From contig NC_134568.1 in the NCBI RefSeq assembly GCF_050947875.1, positions 213,943,678 through 214,007,677 of the forward strand: 64,000 nt of DNA, read 5' to 3'. The notes below the pieces were generated by a model that was not told the origin of the DNA, did no database searches, and saw only the letters and a program-made list of their open reading frames with translations. This DNA is from Dermacentor variabilis. Lineage: Eukaryota; Arthropoda; Arachnida; Ixodida; Ixodidae. The position numbers and the translations under genes were made by a program. Of the stretch, positions 22,334 to 34,353 are shown piece by piece. The first letter of the stretch is position 1. The number at the start of each line of letters is the position of its first letter.

Positions 22334-22491
22334 TGTTACGTTTCGCCTACGACGCGCGGTTTAGCCGGCGCGACTGCAACAAAGCGGCAGACATTTTGGC
22401 CCGTTCGGCGTCGCCGCTACGCTCCCCGCCAAGCGCGTCCAGGCATGTTCCGATGCCACGTGTCTTCATGTGCGTGTGTGAGTGTATGTGC

Positions 22492-22761
22492 CATTGTGCC
22501 CGACCGGCGGCGATACGACAGCAGGGGTCACCTTCTCCTCCCAGCCATTGTGCCCGACCGGAGGCGATACGACAGTAGGAGTTACCTTCTCCTCCCAGCC
22601 ATTGTGCCCGTCCGGAGGCGATACGACAGTAGGAGTTACCTTCTCCTCCCAGCCATTGTGCCCGACCGGAGGCGATACGACAGTGGGAGTCACCTTCTCC
22701 TCCCAGTCTTTGTGCCCGACCGGCGGCGCTACGACAGTATGCGTCACCTTATCCCATTGTA
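22492..22761 (+). repeat. 54-bp tandem repeats in U3 of the solo LTR
   Basis: CATTGTGCCCGACCGG recurs at 22492, 22546, 22600, 22654 and (as CTTTGTG) 22708, 54 bp apart. The position upstream of the TATA box suggests repeated promoter or enhancer units. Confidence 0.93.
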
Positions 22762-22813
22762 CAATCACGTGCTCGTCTATTGAGGGGTTCCTTCTTGCCC
22801 TCAACTGCGAGAG

Positions 22814-22820
22814 TATAAAA
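22814..22820 (+). promoter_or_regulatory. TATA box of the solo LTR
   Basis: GAGTATAAAAACAGCTGCC is kept identical in both LTRs of the complete element. It probably marks the U3/R start of transcription about 30 bp downstream. Confidence 0.7.
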
Positions 22821-23139
22821 ACAGCTGCCCCCGGACGCCAAAAGGAGGGCTCCGATTTCTTCTGTTGAGTAAAGTGCTCTCCCGTCTCTGTACTTCGGTC
22901 AACCTGACCGCCAACTCTTTGCGATGTTAAAATAAACAAGTTGTTTTGTTGTTACCAGTCGACTCATGCTTTGCCGGGACCTTCGGATGCTTCCAGTTGT
23001 ACCCCAGGCCGCCAGGCCAACGCTACCCTTGGGGCTTGCGACCCAGGTGCAACCACGGGCGTCAGCGCCGAGTTCCCAACAGGTCGTACCATCGGTGCGA
23101 CCACAACAACCGTTGCCATCGGTGGGATTCAAACAGGGT

Positions 23140-25165
23140 TGCTTATGCAACACTACGGCCAGGCGACAGCGAGCGACTGCTATGATGCCGAGCCAGACCC
23201 CGCGCTTCTCTCCTCTTATAACTAATGTAAATCGCCGACTGAAGTTTCGGACGCTGCACGGTATTTTACTCGAACTTTTGGGACATATTCCGCACGATCT
23301 CGCAGACATGGCGGTCGTGAACAAAGTTGCCGCCATTAAATTTGTCGCCTATCCGCCATTTTCTTTGACGAGGTGATTTCACGGCCGTACGGCCGTTATG
23401 CTTTTGGTTGACTCAGCACCAAACAGCAACTTTCACCGCTCCATGGATACTGACGAATCGACGCTCATTAGGCCTAGCTGCATGGTACGGCCGTGAGAAA
23501 AATTCGGTGTCATCACCATGTCGTTGCGGTAATGTGGCCGTCAGTATGTTCGGACCCGTAAACCGCTATGGCAATTGGGAGTGAGATCGCGGGCTAGACT
23601 GGCAGCAGGAAGCCCAGATTGGGTCCGCAGGTGATGTGCCGGCAACCACTGCGAACATTTTTTTTTTCTTGCGCTTAATGCACGGAACGGCAAAATCTCG
23701 CGTGTAGGCCGAAACCTCCAAACTGAATGCGTGCATCAGAGCTTAATCTGACAGCATTGCACAGTGAAAAGACGCGCCCGCATATCTGCACTACGCGGCG
23801 ACACGCTATACGCACATAGAGGTATATACAGCGCAACAAGCCAACGTGAACCGCCTCCGCGGTCTCGACCATCGCGGAATTTTAAGTAGATCGCATATCA
23901 GTGAATCACACCACTAGCGACCACTTTTGCCACACCACCACTTTTGCGAGAAGAAAAAAAATCAGTCGATGGCTGTTTTGACCATCAAGCTTGGCACTCG
24001 GTACGCTAACTTCACATTCAGTGGCGAAAGTCCCGACACAGATACGAACCCGTCATGCGACGTAGGTGATTATGTAGCACGCTAGCCTAGAAGCCTGGCA
24101 GAGCTATAGCAGCTGTGCCATAGTGCCCTCTCTGGGTGACATTCCCCCTCAATAAAGTATATACGTGAATTTGTGGGAAGGGGGCCTGTGTATAGACTAC
24201 AACCTACGAATGCGGAAGGATCGTATGATCGTGTCAAATTTGTTGGTGAATATTTCGGAACGGAAGCGTTCTTGAAGAGTCAAACAAAATGAAGTTCTCT
24301 TGGAATGAATCACTGAAGTTTTCAATATAAACATATATACCATAAATCATCAAATCAAAAGGGACGTCTTTGTTTGACAGCTTTACTTGTTCACAAAAAC
24401 TGTCTGTTGCATGGGTCACTGAATGAATTCCCTATGGAAGCAGCTATTTGCGTAGCTGGCTTTAGTTTTATCAAAAGTACTGGTACTTGAACTTCAGAGG
24501 ACTTTATAATATCGAGAGTTTACAATTGAATTCATAAACCTGCTCCTAAATTCCATTTTACTGCTCCGAAATAGCATGGGCCAGTGACATCACTGGGCTC
24601 TTTACGGAACCTCGTGGTGGCCACAGTAGCCTACACTGTGCAGCACGCTGCTGCCACCTCGGAGGTCACTTGCAGGGCAAAGACAAATGATCTGTCTTTT
24701 TGAGACAGCATGCATATATACCTTTCGTGTATTTAACTTATTAATAGTTTATGTATTTGTGAGAATGTTCTCACGGTCACGAAATCAGCCAACCGTTGGT
24801 GGACCAACTGCTTTTGATGATGACATTGCGGAAGCGAGAGCAAGCGACTGTTGTCTGCTTTTGACACGGAACTCTAATTTCCCTACTTTCGTGCAGTGCA
24901 ATAATATTGGGCTCACATGTTCACAGGAGTCTTGTGAAGCGATCGGCAACATTTTTTTGTCATGTTCACAAGGTGTTTTAGGGCTCTTTTGGGAATTGGG
25001 GGCTCAATCCCATCGCTCGTAATCAGTTGTCAAGATTGGAGTCGGGCATGAATTAGAAGGTAGCTGGCCCATGCCGTCGTCCAACTTATCCACGCTGATG
25101 ACGTTGATGAAGAGAAGGACTGCTTCTCATCCAGAACGAGGAATATGGGTTTATTTACAGTATCT
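23140..25165. other. Unassigned sequence
   Basis: It includes a short palindrome (ACGGCCGTACGGCCGT near 23381). No gene or repeat copy recognised. Confidence 0.4.
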
Positions 25166-25227
25166 ACATCAGTCTAGCATGACTGCGAGAGAAAGTACAT
25201 CAGTCTAACATGACTGCGAGAGAAAGT
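25166..25227. repeat. 31-bp tandem duplication
   Basis: ACATCAGTCTARCATGACTG starts at 25166 and 25197. Both copies end GAGAGAAAGT. Confidence 0.9.
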
Positions 25228-28225
25228 GCTGAGGAGCCGCACAAACGGTTTATAAACACTCGGTCCCCCCTCGATCCCAAGGTGAGGGAAACGTTCGTCC
25301 AAGCATCGTAAACAAGCCGCCTCTCTGCGGGACGGCTTACACACACACACTTCCGCACAGGTTCACGGTCCGGAGCCGACGTCAGACGGACTTCGTAGAA
25401 TTCGGGGCTTACTTCAGGAAAGGTGCCTTTTATTCCTCGAGCTGACCTCCGCAGCGCGTCGCCAGGTGCCCATTGTCTTGCCTCTTGAACGGCGCGTGGG
25501 AAGGAGCCTCGAACTACGTTCCCTCGGTGACTCCCTCGTTCACAGCAGACCAGGTTGGCGGCGGCGGGTTCAGGCACAAAGCCTGCTTCGTCGCACTCAT
25601 CTTGGCTCCAACGACGGAGAGTTGAGGACGCGCGTATTGTTCTTCACACACAGTCGACTTAGTGACGCCTTGGCTAGAGGTTTGCTGTGACGTTCCAGGA
25701 AAGTTGACGCCGTTGTCGCAACTGGCTGGCAAAACTTGCACCTCAGCTAGGCCGTTCTTAACATGGTGCAGTGAGAGTGCCGCGCGAAGCAGTCTGAATA
25801 ATCGAGCATGTCTGAATTGTCGGTGTCTGAGTAATCGGTCGGCATCAGTTGCAAACCAGCCAGTTGTTGAGCAGAAGCTCCAACCTTGCGAGGAAAACAG
25901 ACCATTGAAAAGCGCCGGGTGTAAGTTGTGCTTGAGCGTGCCCTGGAACTGAAGAGCATTGGTGAGGTTCAGTCTGGACTGGTGGTACTCACTGATGCTA
26001 ACCCTAGCCGTGCTGAAAACATGGCTAAGCTGGTAGCTGTCATTAAAAAAAATTCATAACCTGTGTGAACAGGTTTTCTCTCCTCATTAAAATTTAGTTT
26101 CAAATTTAGGTTTCCCTTTTTTTGTGTGTGTTAAGAGGCAGATCAACATTGTCTTACACGAAGCAAATACTTTCTGGAATGACGCTTGTCAATTTGAAGT
26201 GTTCAAAAGTGCCTAGGACGTGCCCAGCAGTTGGCAGTTATGGGCTCCGATGTGCTCCGAGATATGTATTTTGCTGCTCCAAACTGCTCCAAACTAAGAT
26301 TTTTTTGCTCCAAAAATTGCTCCAAATCTAGGTTTGTCAGTGGCACGACTGCTGGCATCAAACACTGCCATTTATTGTGCACGGAATGTCCACTTCATCA
26401 AGTAATCCATCTGATGTGACATAATCGCGTCATATACCACAGGCGAATGTTAGTGTCTGTTTTGTTAAAATCCCTGCCTTTCGTCTCTCTGTTTCCACTA
26501 AAAAATTCACCCGCGCGCTATAAATCCTCGAATAATAAAACAGCTGTTCCGACGTTGCAAAAGATTCACTCTGCATCTGGCACTTTTTTTTCTTTTTGAT
26601 GCGCGTGCGAAGTTCTCCTCTCCATCATTATTTCGTTGTCAGTTATCTTCAAGCACATCATGGCGATCTCTGCGTCCTCGTCGTCTCTTTTGTCGCATTA
26701 ACGAGAGAAAGGGAAACCGAGATGCTAGATGTTTGCTAGTCGCAACCACATGAAGCCAACAGATAATGATAGCCAAAGAAAGCATTCCAGTCCTTTGAAA
26801 ACTTGCTTTCCCCCAGAGGGCTCGTTACAAAGTTTCTTGCATAACCTCATCGCAACAAAATCAAGAAGTATTTAGAGACATCTTTACAATAATCCGTTAT
26901 TCCAAGCTCGTGGACTTCTCTGACGTCATTTGATTCACAATTCTCCGTTGACATTCTTTTTTTTTAATTTCCTTGCTCTCTTCTTTTCCTTTTTCTTCTT
27001 TTTTGTTTGTAGAGTTTATAAACGTTAACCTCATAGCATGGCGAGAAGCAAATACCGATAATTTATGGTGACTTCTAGCTTATGATCTGCCTGCCTTCTT
27101 ATAAGAACCGGTAATGTTGTCCGTGCTTGAGGGTTTCGGTGCAATCTTCGATTTTGGTGCCCTGTCCTGTATAATATACTATAGGTAGTATTTCGTTTTG
27201 AAACAAATAAACTGTTGTGTCTTCGTCATTCTAGTTCTGCGCATGCGCAGTATACTTCAGTTCCTTCTTTCCGCTCCTACTTCCCTTCCCACTTCAGGGG
27301 ATAAAAACTATCGCACGCCCCTAAATAAACGTCTTCTATGTTCGAGCGGTCTGTGCCTCGTAACTGTTCGGGCCGCGTGCCGTGGAAATGCTACATAAAC
27401 AATTTTTGATTCTTGTAGAAGGTAAATTTGCGAATGGTAGCGGCCTGCATGATGTGTACATGCAGTGCGTGCCTTTTTTTTTTTACTTTTAGCACGTAAA
27501 AAAAGCCTATGAAATTTACCCGAATCACGTCACAAGATGAATTATCTCTCATACGAACATCATTCGCAAGAAAAAGAAATCAAAACGAAATTCTTCGTTA
27601 TTTACACTATTTACATGAATTAACTTCTTATAGTAGGATGCAACTTAAAACAACAGCAGTTCACAACCAAGGCACACAAGCCGCGCGGGGTTGTGTTAGT
27701 CCTCCAGCCAACTATAAAATCAAACAAAATCGTCGTCATACGACATTTTTAGAATGGCGTCGTACTTGATACCTCCGGAGCGTCTGCTGTTCTTAAATAG
27801 TCTTTTCATCGGCGGAAGCGATGAGGTGTGCAGCAGACATGGACAAAGTCTATGGAGTCTGAGCATTTCACTTTTCTAAAGTCCGCGGTACAGTTCATTT
27901 CACTGCTGAGCCCGTTTTACTCATGAAACTTCACTGCCGACTGAAGTGAAACTTGACAATAAATAGTTGCAGCGAAGCAACTGTTTTATCTGAGTTCAAT
28001 GGAGAACGAAGCTTTCACCATTCCACTATGATATACGAGTGAAAACGTAAAAAAAATTACGCGCTAATAATTTTATTTTTGTGGTTACCGCCTTATTTAG
28101 GTATCTGAGAAAGCTTGAAGTACGACCTATTTTCAGCCTCGCGGAGGAACAGTGGCTGGCGGTTGTGAGGGCGTGGGCAGACTTTCGCACTGGAGACTTA
28201 CGTTGTACCCGACTATAGTTATGTG
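25228..28225. other. Unassigned sequence
   Basis: The motif TGCTCCAAA recurs four times at 26272-26326. A 36-codon open stretch ends at 26058 but has no recognisable domain. The right part (26500-28200) is AT-rich and featureless to my eye. Confidence 0.4.
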
Positions 28226-28680
28226 TTTCGGCATTTTAAAATGGTGACGTTGACCGAAATAACTGGCATCAAGTGCCAAATTTACCCCCCTTGTGATGTA
28301 TAGCGCGGTGTAAGATGAAGTTTCGCCAGGTCGAATTGAATTGACTTTTATTTCCGATTCTCACTTGGGGTGGGCGGAGTAAAAAAATATATATATATAT
28401 ATGCATGAGCAACTTGACGCGCGAAAATGCGCGGCCCGTCGCTGCCCTGCCGCTGAAGCGGCTATGCATCCGATCAGGAATTTCGCACAGCGCCAATCGG
28501 GAGTACTTCCGTGGGAAGTAAAAGCCGCTTGCGACAGCAGCTTCATTTTGCGCCACACTTCTAAGGCACGGGGAGCTTGGAACAGAAAGGCCCGCTTCGC
28601 GATGCCGCGTGCGTAATCAGGTAAATTGCACGAACCATTTGATGCCAGTTATTTCGGTCTACGTCGCGCGCCATTTCGAA
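28226..28680. mobile_element. Foldback MITE of about 455 bp
   Basis: GACCGAAATAACTGGCATCAA at 28252-28272 is the exact complement of 28639-28659. Weaker pairing extends outward (TTTCGGCATTTTAAAATGGTGACGT against its partner) and inward, including GACTTTTATTTCC against GGAAGTAAAAGCC. No coding capacity. A short AT run is at 28387-28402. Confidence 0.75.
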
Positions 28681-31573
28681 GCGTAGAAACGCGTAACTAG
28701 ACTTCTAAGGCGAGTCCAACCAGTTTTGTGATGTTCCGTAAAGTTTGTATACCTTTGAAGTTAATTAATGTGGTTAGTTTTATTAGGGAACATATTACGT
28801 GGTTTTCTCGCCTAAATCATGTCCGTCTGTATAGTTAGTTCATCTGTGGTGACGTAATTTGATTAAAATTTTGTGTGCCCTTTTTTAGGTGTTCGAAATA
28901 AAAAAGAAAAAAGAAAGCGAGACAATATTGTCGTGCATGGGACGGAGCTTGAACTGTGGGACTGAAAATTTTGATGCACTGATATGGCAGTGGTCTTTGC
29001 ACGCTGTCACAGAAAACTCCGGAGAGTATACCCGCCCTTCCAGAACAGAGCGTTAAACGCTTTTCTTGTACATCTTATAGCACGTGCACGAAGCGAGCAG
29101 GCATGAGCACGTGCAGGCATGAGCACGTGCAGGCATAAGCCGGTAATGTTGTCCGCGCTATTATTCAGCGTGAGCCCCCTTAACTAGCTTTCGCCCTAGT
29201 AAGTTCTATACTAAAAATATTTAGGCACTAAACCAACACAAGTGCTGTTTAAAAAAAAATATAAGCGAGATCGCGCATATTTTAAAATACATTTTCGCGC
29301 ATGTTGAGTCGCGTTAGCTAATGGTTGTTGGTGTCTACAAGTATGACCGTAACAGCGAATATTTTCAGAATTTCGTAACTTCATGTCGAAGCTTGGCTGC
29401 TGAGCTCGTACGCTTTCGTGCTGTACCAACATTTCCGAGAGAGCATTGTATGCTTGTCTGCGCGCCTTTGCCCTGGCCGTCGCTGCAGGTCACCGTTGAC
29501 GCAGGGAGCCGTGTGATGTTCTGAATTTGAGTGGCACAATGACGTCAACCGTCGAGCCATTTACGAGTTCCTGTCATGGTCGTGATGACGCTGGCTTTCT
29601 CTACTAACTTTTGAGTGGAATCAATGTGTTAACTTTTTCCGTTATGAAAATGACAACAATATGAATCGCTCTGTTGCTCGAGCTTCTATGTACAGATAAT
29701 GTTGCTCGCGTGTTCCTTATTCTTTCGTCTCCGTCTCTCTTCTCACTCTGTCTCGTTTTTCGCTATAGCTAACCTCTTCCTGTTCTTTAATGCTTCCTCA
29801 GTTCACTTCGCACGTATGCCAGTACAGACTGCGTCCGTTATACACAGCGTGGGCCTGAAAATGGCCAGAGCGGTACCGGGCAACGAAATAGCCACGTGAA
29901 CACAGAGCTCGGTGAGCCGTCGCTCCCTCGGCTGCTTGTATAGGAAAACAGGTGCCGTGCTTCAGTTATCAACGCGCTTTGCCCGCAGCCTCAACACTAC
30001 GTTGCCTTGGCCGTCATCTGCAGCCAGACAGCCTCACGGAGGCGCACATCGCGCGGCGATCAGGCCGCGTGTCTTTCGACGCTCGCCGCGTGCAAAACGC
30101 CGCGCACGAGATCATTCTATGGACGGCGAGGTCGAGCCTGCACAAGCCGGCAAAGGCGCACACACACCCTTCGCTGTCTCGGTGTTCCTTCCCGTCGACG
30201 GCTGATGGCCGCTCGCGGAACTGCGTTTTTTTGTCCCCGCGCATCGTCGTGTCGAGGGGCATTGGCCAAGGGAAGCGCAAGAACTGGTGTTTTCTTCGCA
30301 GCGGCGACAACCTGGCGCGGTCTTTCAGAACGCGGTTTCCATCAGAAGCGAGGAGGGCCCTACCAAGTGAGCGCTTTGACGGTGTGCACACGTCCGCGGG
30401 CGGCGGCTGCAGGCGTGATTCGCCTTTGTGTGGCCGCCCAGAGGGAGAGCCGTCTCTCTCCGGCAGCGTCATCGTTGCGCCACGGGCCTCGGCGCTGCAT
30501 GCATGCCGCTTTGACACAACGACGACTAAACTTTGCTTTCTGACATCTGGGATAATTCCTTCCGTCATTTTGGGCCGCCCGATTCATTGCCAAACCCCAG
30601 AGTGCGTACGCGCCATTGATTCGTAAGGCTCTGCAGGCATCTATCTACATTGCCAGTGAAGAGCTGTCTTTGATGAGAGGAGCGCCGAAAACGACCGATC
30701 TGGGAAAGCCGTTCTGTGAACGACGGTGCTTCACTTGACCTCGACTTTGCCAAGTTTTAATTATTAATTATGACTGTGCTAATAACGCACCGACGAATTT
30801 GGCAGTCTCATTTCCTGTTCTTCGATTCTCTATATGCCAAATATTGCCTTCCTATCTCATTTAGCCTGCCTATGTACTAAGGAGGAATATTATTAAGCGA
30901 CGCTGTATAATTAAAGTACGCTTCTGTTGGTGAATGACCAACGTGTTGGTGATCGTACAACGACCGCCACGGAGAGATCTTGTTCCGAGGTTCGTTTCCC
31001 AGAGCAGGACATTTTTTTATTATTATTATTATTATTGCGAAGCTTTTCTTTCTGAGGAACCCGCGTGGGGTTTTCTTTGATAGCTTCGCGCTATACTGTC
31101 GAGCAAATGACAAAAGTTCTCTTTGACGCTTGTTCTTATACCAGAAAGAACACTCTTTTGGGGATATGAGGCTTGCCAGTGAAGACAAAAAAAAAAAAAA
31201 AATGAGGAGCCATTCCACTCTGGGAAGGTAGATGGCCAGCGAAGCTGTAGCATATCGCACAGGGTTAGACAAGAATAAATGTATTTATTTTCGTCATCTG
31301 GTAATGGCAGTGACGATAGCTTTGTAATTACTGTGTGTGATGTACTCTGATTGGTTCGGTTACAACCTTAGATAGAATCTTGGTCAAAGTTAAATCTGTA
31401 CGCGACCGTTGTTGAGTGACTTAGATTGGTGTGGAACTTCAAACTTTTCTAGTACAAACTGAGTGAACCATTTGTTGTCTGGTTTTGAAATGTTCACATT
31501 GAAGTATCCAACGATGATCACAGGCTGAACCATGCAAGGTGCGGGGTCATGAACTTCTCGATATCACACTTGA
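28681..31573. other. Unassigned sequence, GC-rich at 29950-30630
   Basis: The GC-rich part is open for 224 codons on one strand and 184 on the other, without a domain. A 16-bp tandem motif GCAGGCATGAGCACGT occurs at about 29097-29136, and an (ATT)n run at 31014-31036. CCATTCCACTCTG near 31210 recurs near 32577, so a small dispersed repeat is shared by the two places. Confidence 0.4.
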
Positions 31574-31587
31574 GTGTGCCTGGAGAT

Positions 31588-31816
31588 TATTATGGGGTTT
31601 TTTACGTGCCAAACTACGATCCGATTATGAGGCACGCCGTAGTAGGGGACTCTGGAAATTTAGACCACCTGGGGTTCTTTAACGTGCACCTAAATCTAAC
31701 TACGCGGGTGTTTTCGTATTTCGCCCCCATCTAAATGCGGCCGCCGTGGCTGGCATTCGATCCCGCGACCTCGTGCTTAGCAGCCCAACACCATAGCCAC
31801 TAAGCAACCATGGCGG
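31588..31816 (-). mobile_element. SINE with intact 14-bp target duplication
   Basis: It is a reverse copy of the same SINE family as at 51537 and 59889: tail TATGGGGTTTTTTACGTGCC, then GAGGCACGCCGTAGTAGGGG, and the head ending ACCATGGCGGGT. The B box on the minus strand is at about 31753-31763. The flanks repeat GTGTGCCTGGAGAT at 31574-31587 and 31817-31830 without mismatch, which marks the insertion as young and fixes the ends. Confidence 0.95.
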
Positions 31817-32012
31817 GTGTGCCTGGAGATATATGCACAGTGGATATCACAATTACGTCTTTCGTTTATACGGCACAGACATCCATCCCTACAGTCGCTG
31901 GCATTGTCCTCTTACTAGTCAAGAGGACAAATGTACATTCATTTCGTCCTCTGCGTATATGGCAGCGCCTCCTGCTCGCGAGTCCATGTGTTGTTCAGAA
32001 ACGACTTTAAAC

Positions 32013-32262
32013 TTACGGAGCTATGAGCCATCGCATTTTTTGCTTGCTTCCGGGGGTACCAGCCATTGTATCCGGGGGTATGAGCCATTGATGATGACAG
32101 TTTTCGACATGCTGTTCTCTATGTTGTATGCGTGATTAGAGAGAATGTAAGCACTGTTCGCTTGACTTTTGCCTCTTCTTTACGGGGCTATGAGCCACTG
32201 CATCTTTTGCTTGCTTAAGGGGGTGTGAGTACTACGGGGGTATGAACAATTGATGATGATAG
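32013..32262. repeat. Diverged tandem duplication, period about 168 bp
   Basis: The block from ACTTACGGAGCTATGAGCCA to GGGGGTATGAGCCATTGATG (32013-32099) recurs at 32180-32262 with substitutions and a small deletion. Within it the phrase GGGGGTATGARC is itself repeated. Confidence 0.7.
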
Positions 32263-33157
32263 CTTTTGTTGACGCTCACGAAAAATACACGGAACCCTAG
32301 CCATATACAGCTTCGCTGTAAAACAAAAGACGGGTGGTGACACCACCTTCGAGTTCCTGCAACAGCTTCCAGTGACGTCGTGTGTTTTGACGGCGTCGGC
32401 CCAGGTCTAATTAATTGTTTAGCGACGAGCACTACAGAACATTCTAAACGAACCAAAAGCTAAACCATACAGTTTAGAAGCCTTTATCTGCGCGCAATGG
32501 TTGAACTACGAAAAACAGCTTCATCAGTGACGTTAAAGTGATGTTTCGGCGCGAAATGTTTAAAAACACTCAGTGCCCTTCCACTCTGTGAAGAAGGATG
32601 ACCAGCGGAGCTGTGAGTGTGGGCCCTTTAATGGAGAAGTGCACCTCCGCCGCGGGTAGGCCCAGCATTGCACTATCTCGTGATTGGCCCACGTACGGGT
32701 AATGCTTAACGCCTGCGTCACCTCCGCCGCGGGGCGGTCCGGCATTGCACTATCTTCGGGATTTTTTCTACACGCGGACTGGGCAGTGGGGAAAGCAGCC
32801 CTGAAGAGCTTCGCTGTAATACGAATTTGTGGCTTTCATTTTATCCGCTATAGTACTGAATCATTTTAATGCGCATTGTGGCTGTAGTGGCGCTCACCGT
32901 TTGGTAAAAGGAGTTGGAAGACAGGAGAAGGGGCCCAACTAACACGTGGTTAGTGCCATCGTAACTTTATTCAACCAGGTGTCGGAGTAAGATAGACAGG
33001 AGCGCCGAGTCCGCTGCCGCGCAACGCACTCGCTCGGGACAAATCGTGAAACGCGGACGCCGGGCCTCTAGTTCCACTTCTGTGCTCTCTCCCTCCGCTC
33101 CACTACTTATACAGCGTTCGCACGGGCTTTTTCCTCTCCTTCCGAGCCCGGCCAACT
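32263..33157. other. Unassigned sequence
   Basis: It contains a 77-bp tandem duplication: CACCTCCGCCGCGGG at 32642 and 32719, each followed by GCATTGCACTATCT. Otherwise nothing is recognised. Confidence 0.45.
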
Positions 33158-33339
33158 GGGTGGATGGATGCTATGAGCCTCCCCTTTGAAGCAAAAGGGG
33201 GGGTTACGCCACTAAGCTTTTGTGATTATTTAGCCAAATGTCCTAGATATCTTTAAAAAAAAAAGAAAAAAAAGAATTCCCAGAATCCAACATTCTGAAC
33301 CATTATTGGGAACTTTCTTTTTGTACGCCTCGGTTGTTT

Positions 33340-34207
33340 ATGGTCTCCCTACTTCCAGCAATCTTCCAATCGCCTCTTACTAATCCCTATTGCGGACATT
33401 GCTTTCCCCCTGCGATCACTGAACCCAAGGCCTTAAAGGAGGCCAGAGGAGCCTAAGCCGACAGCTGGGCAAATATGTTCACATTCTAATAAAACATGTT
33501 CCATTGTTTCCCTAGTTTTACCGCAGAAAGCACATGCGTCTTCTTTATTATATCTCGCTTTATAAGTACTCGTTCTAAGGCATCCTGATCTCGCTTAGAA
33601 AAGTAAAGAGGTTCCCGTTGAGTTTCATGAATTGTTTCTATCCTGCAGTTTCGATTTTTTTTTTCCTCTTAGGAAGTTGCTCTTAGCAGGTTTCTTTTCC
33701 ATTGCCGCCACCTATGAGATTGTTTCAGTCTTTCTGTATTTGCGCTTGACATCCTTCGTTTGCCACGTTACTTACCGGTCGCATACTTGCTGGTAAGCTT
33801 CCTACATCTTTTCCTCCACTCAATGTCTTTCCTGTACAAATATCTGAGCACTCTCGCAACCCATTTACTTTCTTCCGTATTTCTCAGCCGTTCTTCAAAA
33901 CCAATTTTATTCTGAGCTTCCCTCACTTCAAAAATTGTCCAGCCCATATCACCCTGCACAGCTTCATTTGTAGTCTTCCCGTGAGCTCCGAATGCGAAGC
34001 GTCTCACTGACCTTTGGTTGTAATCGAGTCCATATTGTACGTTTGACTTCAAGCAAACAACTGCATTGTCAAACGTAAGTCCAAGAACCATTACACCTTT
34101 CCACATACCTCGGAGCACCTCGTACGTATTGTATCCCCATAGCGCTCTGTGCTTCATTATGGCCGCATTTCTCTTCCCCTTTGCTATTATTGTTTTTTCC
34201 TGCGTTT

Positions 34208-34210
<3 letters not shown>
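33340..34210 (-). pseudogene. C-terminal part of the outer LINE ORF2
   Basis: The frame at 33768-34210 reads METQEKTIIAKGKRNAAIMK and further AHGKTTNEAVQGDMGW, motifs I know from tick LINE proteins downstream of reverse transcriptase. From 33700 to 33350, in another frame, there is a Cys/His cluster (CAFCGKTRETMEHVLLEC), the zinc-knuckle-like motif common near the LINE C-terminus, then SKRRLEDCW. Frameshifts and stops separate these blocks. The upstream edge is the (AT)n tract at 34211. Confidence 0.75.

Positions 34211-34272
<62 letters not shown>
34211..34272. repeat. (AT)n microsatellite at LINE/LINE junction
   Basis: An AT run of about 62 bp lies exactly between the 3' end of the inner LINE and the resumed outer LINE. 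Confidence 0.97.
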
Positions 34273-34273
<1 letters not shown>

Positions 34274-34353
34274 GCGTAAATAAGTACACCTATAATATGT
34301 ACATACATATAGTGAGCATAATTTCAACCATGTCTCTCAACAGACACGCAAGT

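Larger units (their letters stand above)
22334..23135 (+). mobile_element. Solo LTR of the Gmr1-like retrotransposon family
   Basis: It begins TGTTACGTTTCGCC and ends ATTCAAACA, like the LTRs of the complete element at 52665-59533 (TGTTGCGTTTCGCC ... ATCCAAACA). It is flanked by the 4-bp duplication GGGT at 22330-22333 and 23136-23139. From the 22760s to about 23080 it is close to those LTRs, including TATAAAA (22814-22820) and AATAAA (22931-22936). The U3 repeats at 22492-22761 are a different, 54-bp type. No internal region remains, as expected after recombination between two LTRs. It marks an older subfamily of the same element. Confidence 0.9.

Noticed and set aside
25920..26058. Possible hAT transposase fragment
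   Set aside because: A 36-codon open stretch is too short and shows no diagnostic motif.
29912..30626. Frames of 224, 178 and 184 codons
   Set aside because: They overlap each other in a CpG-rich island and show no recognisable motif.
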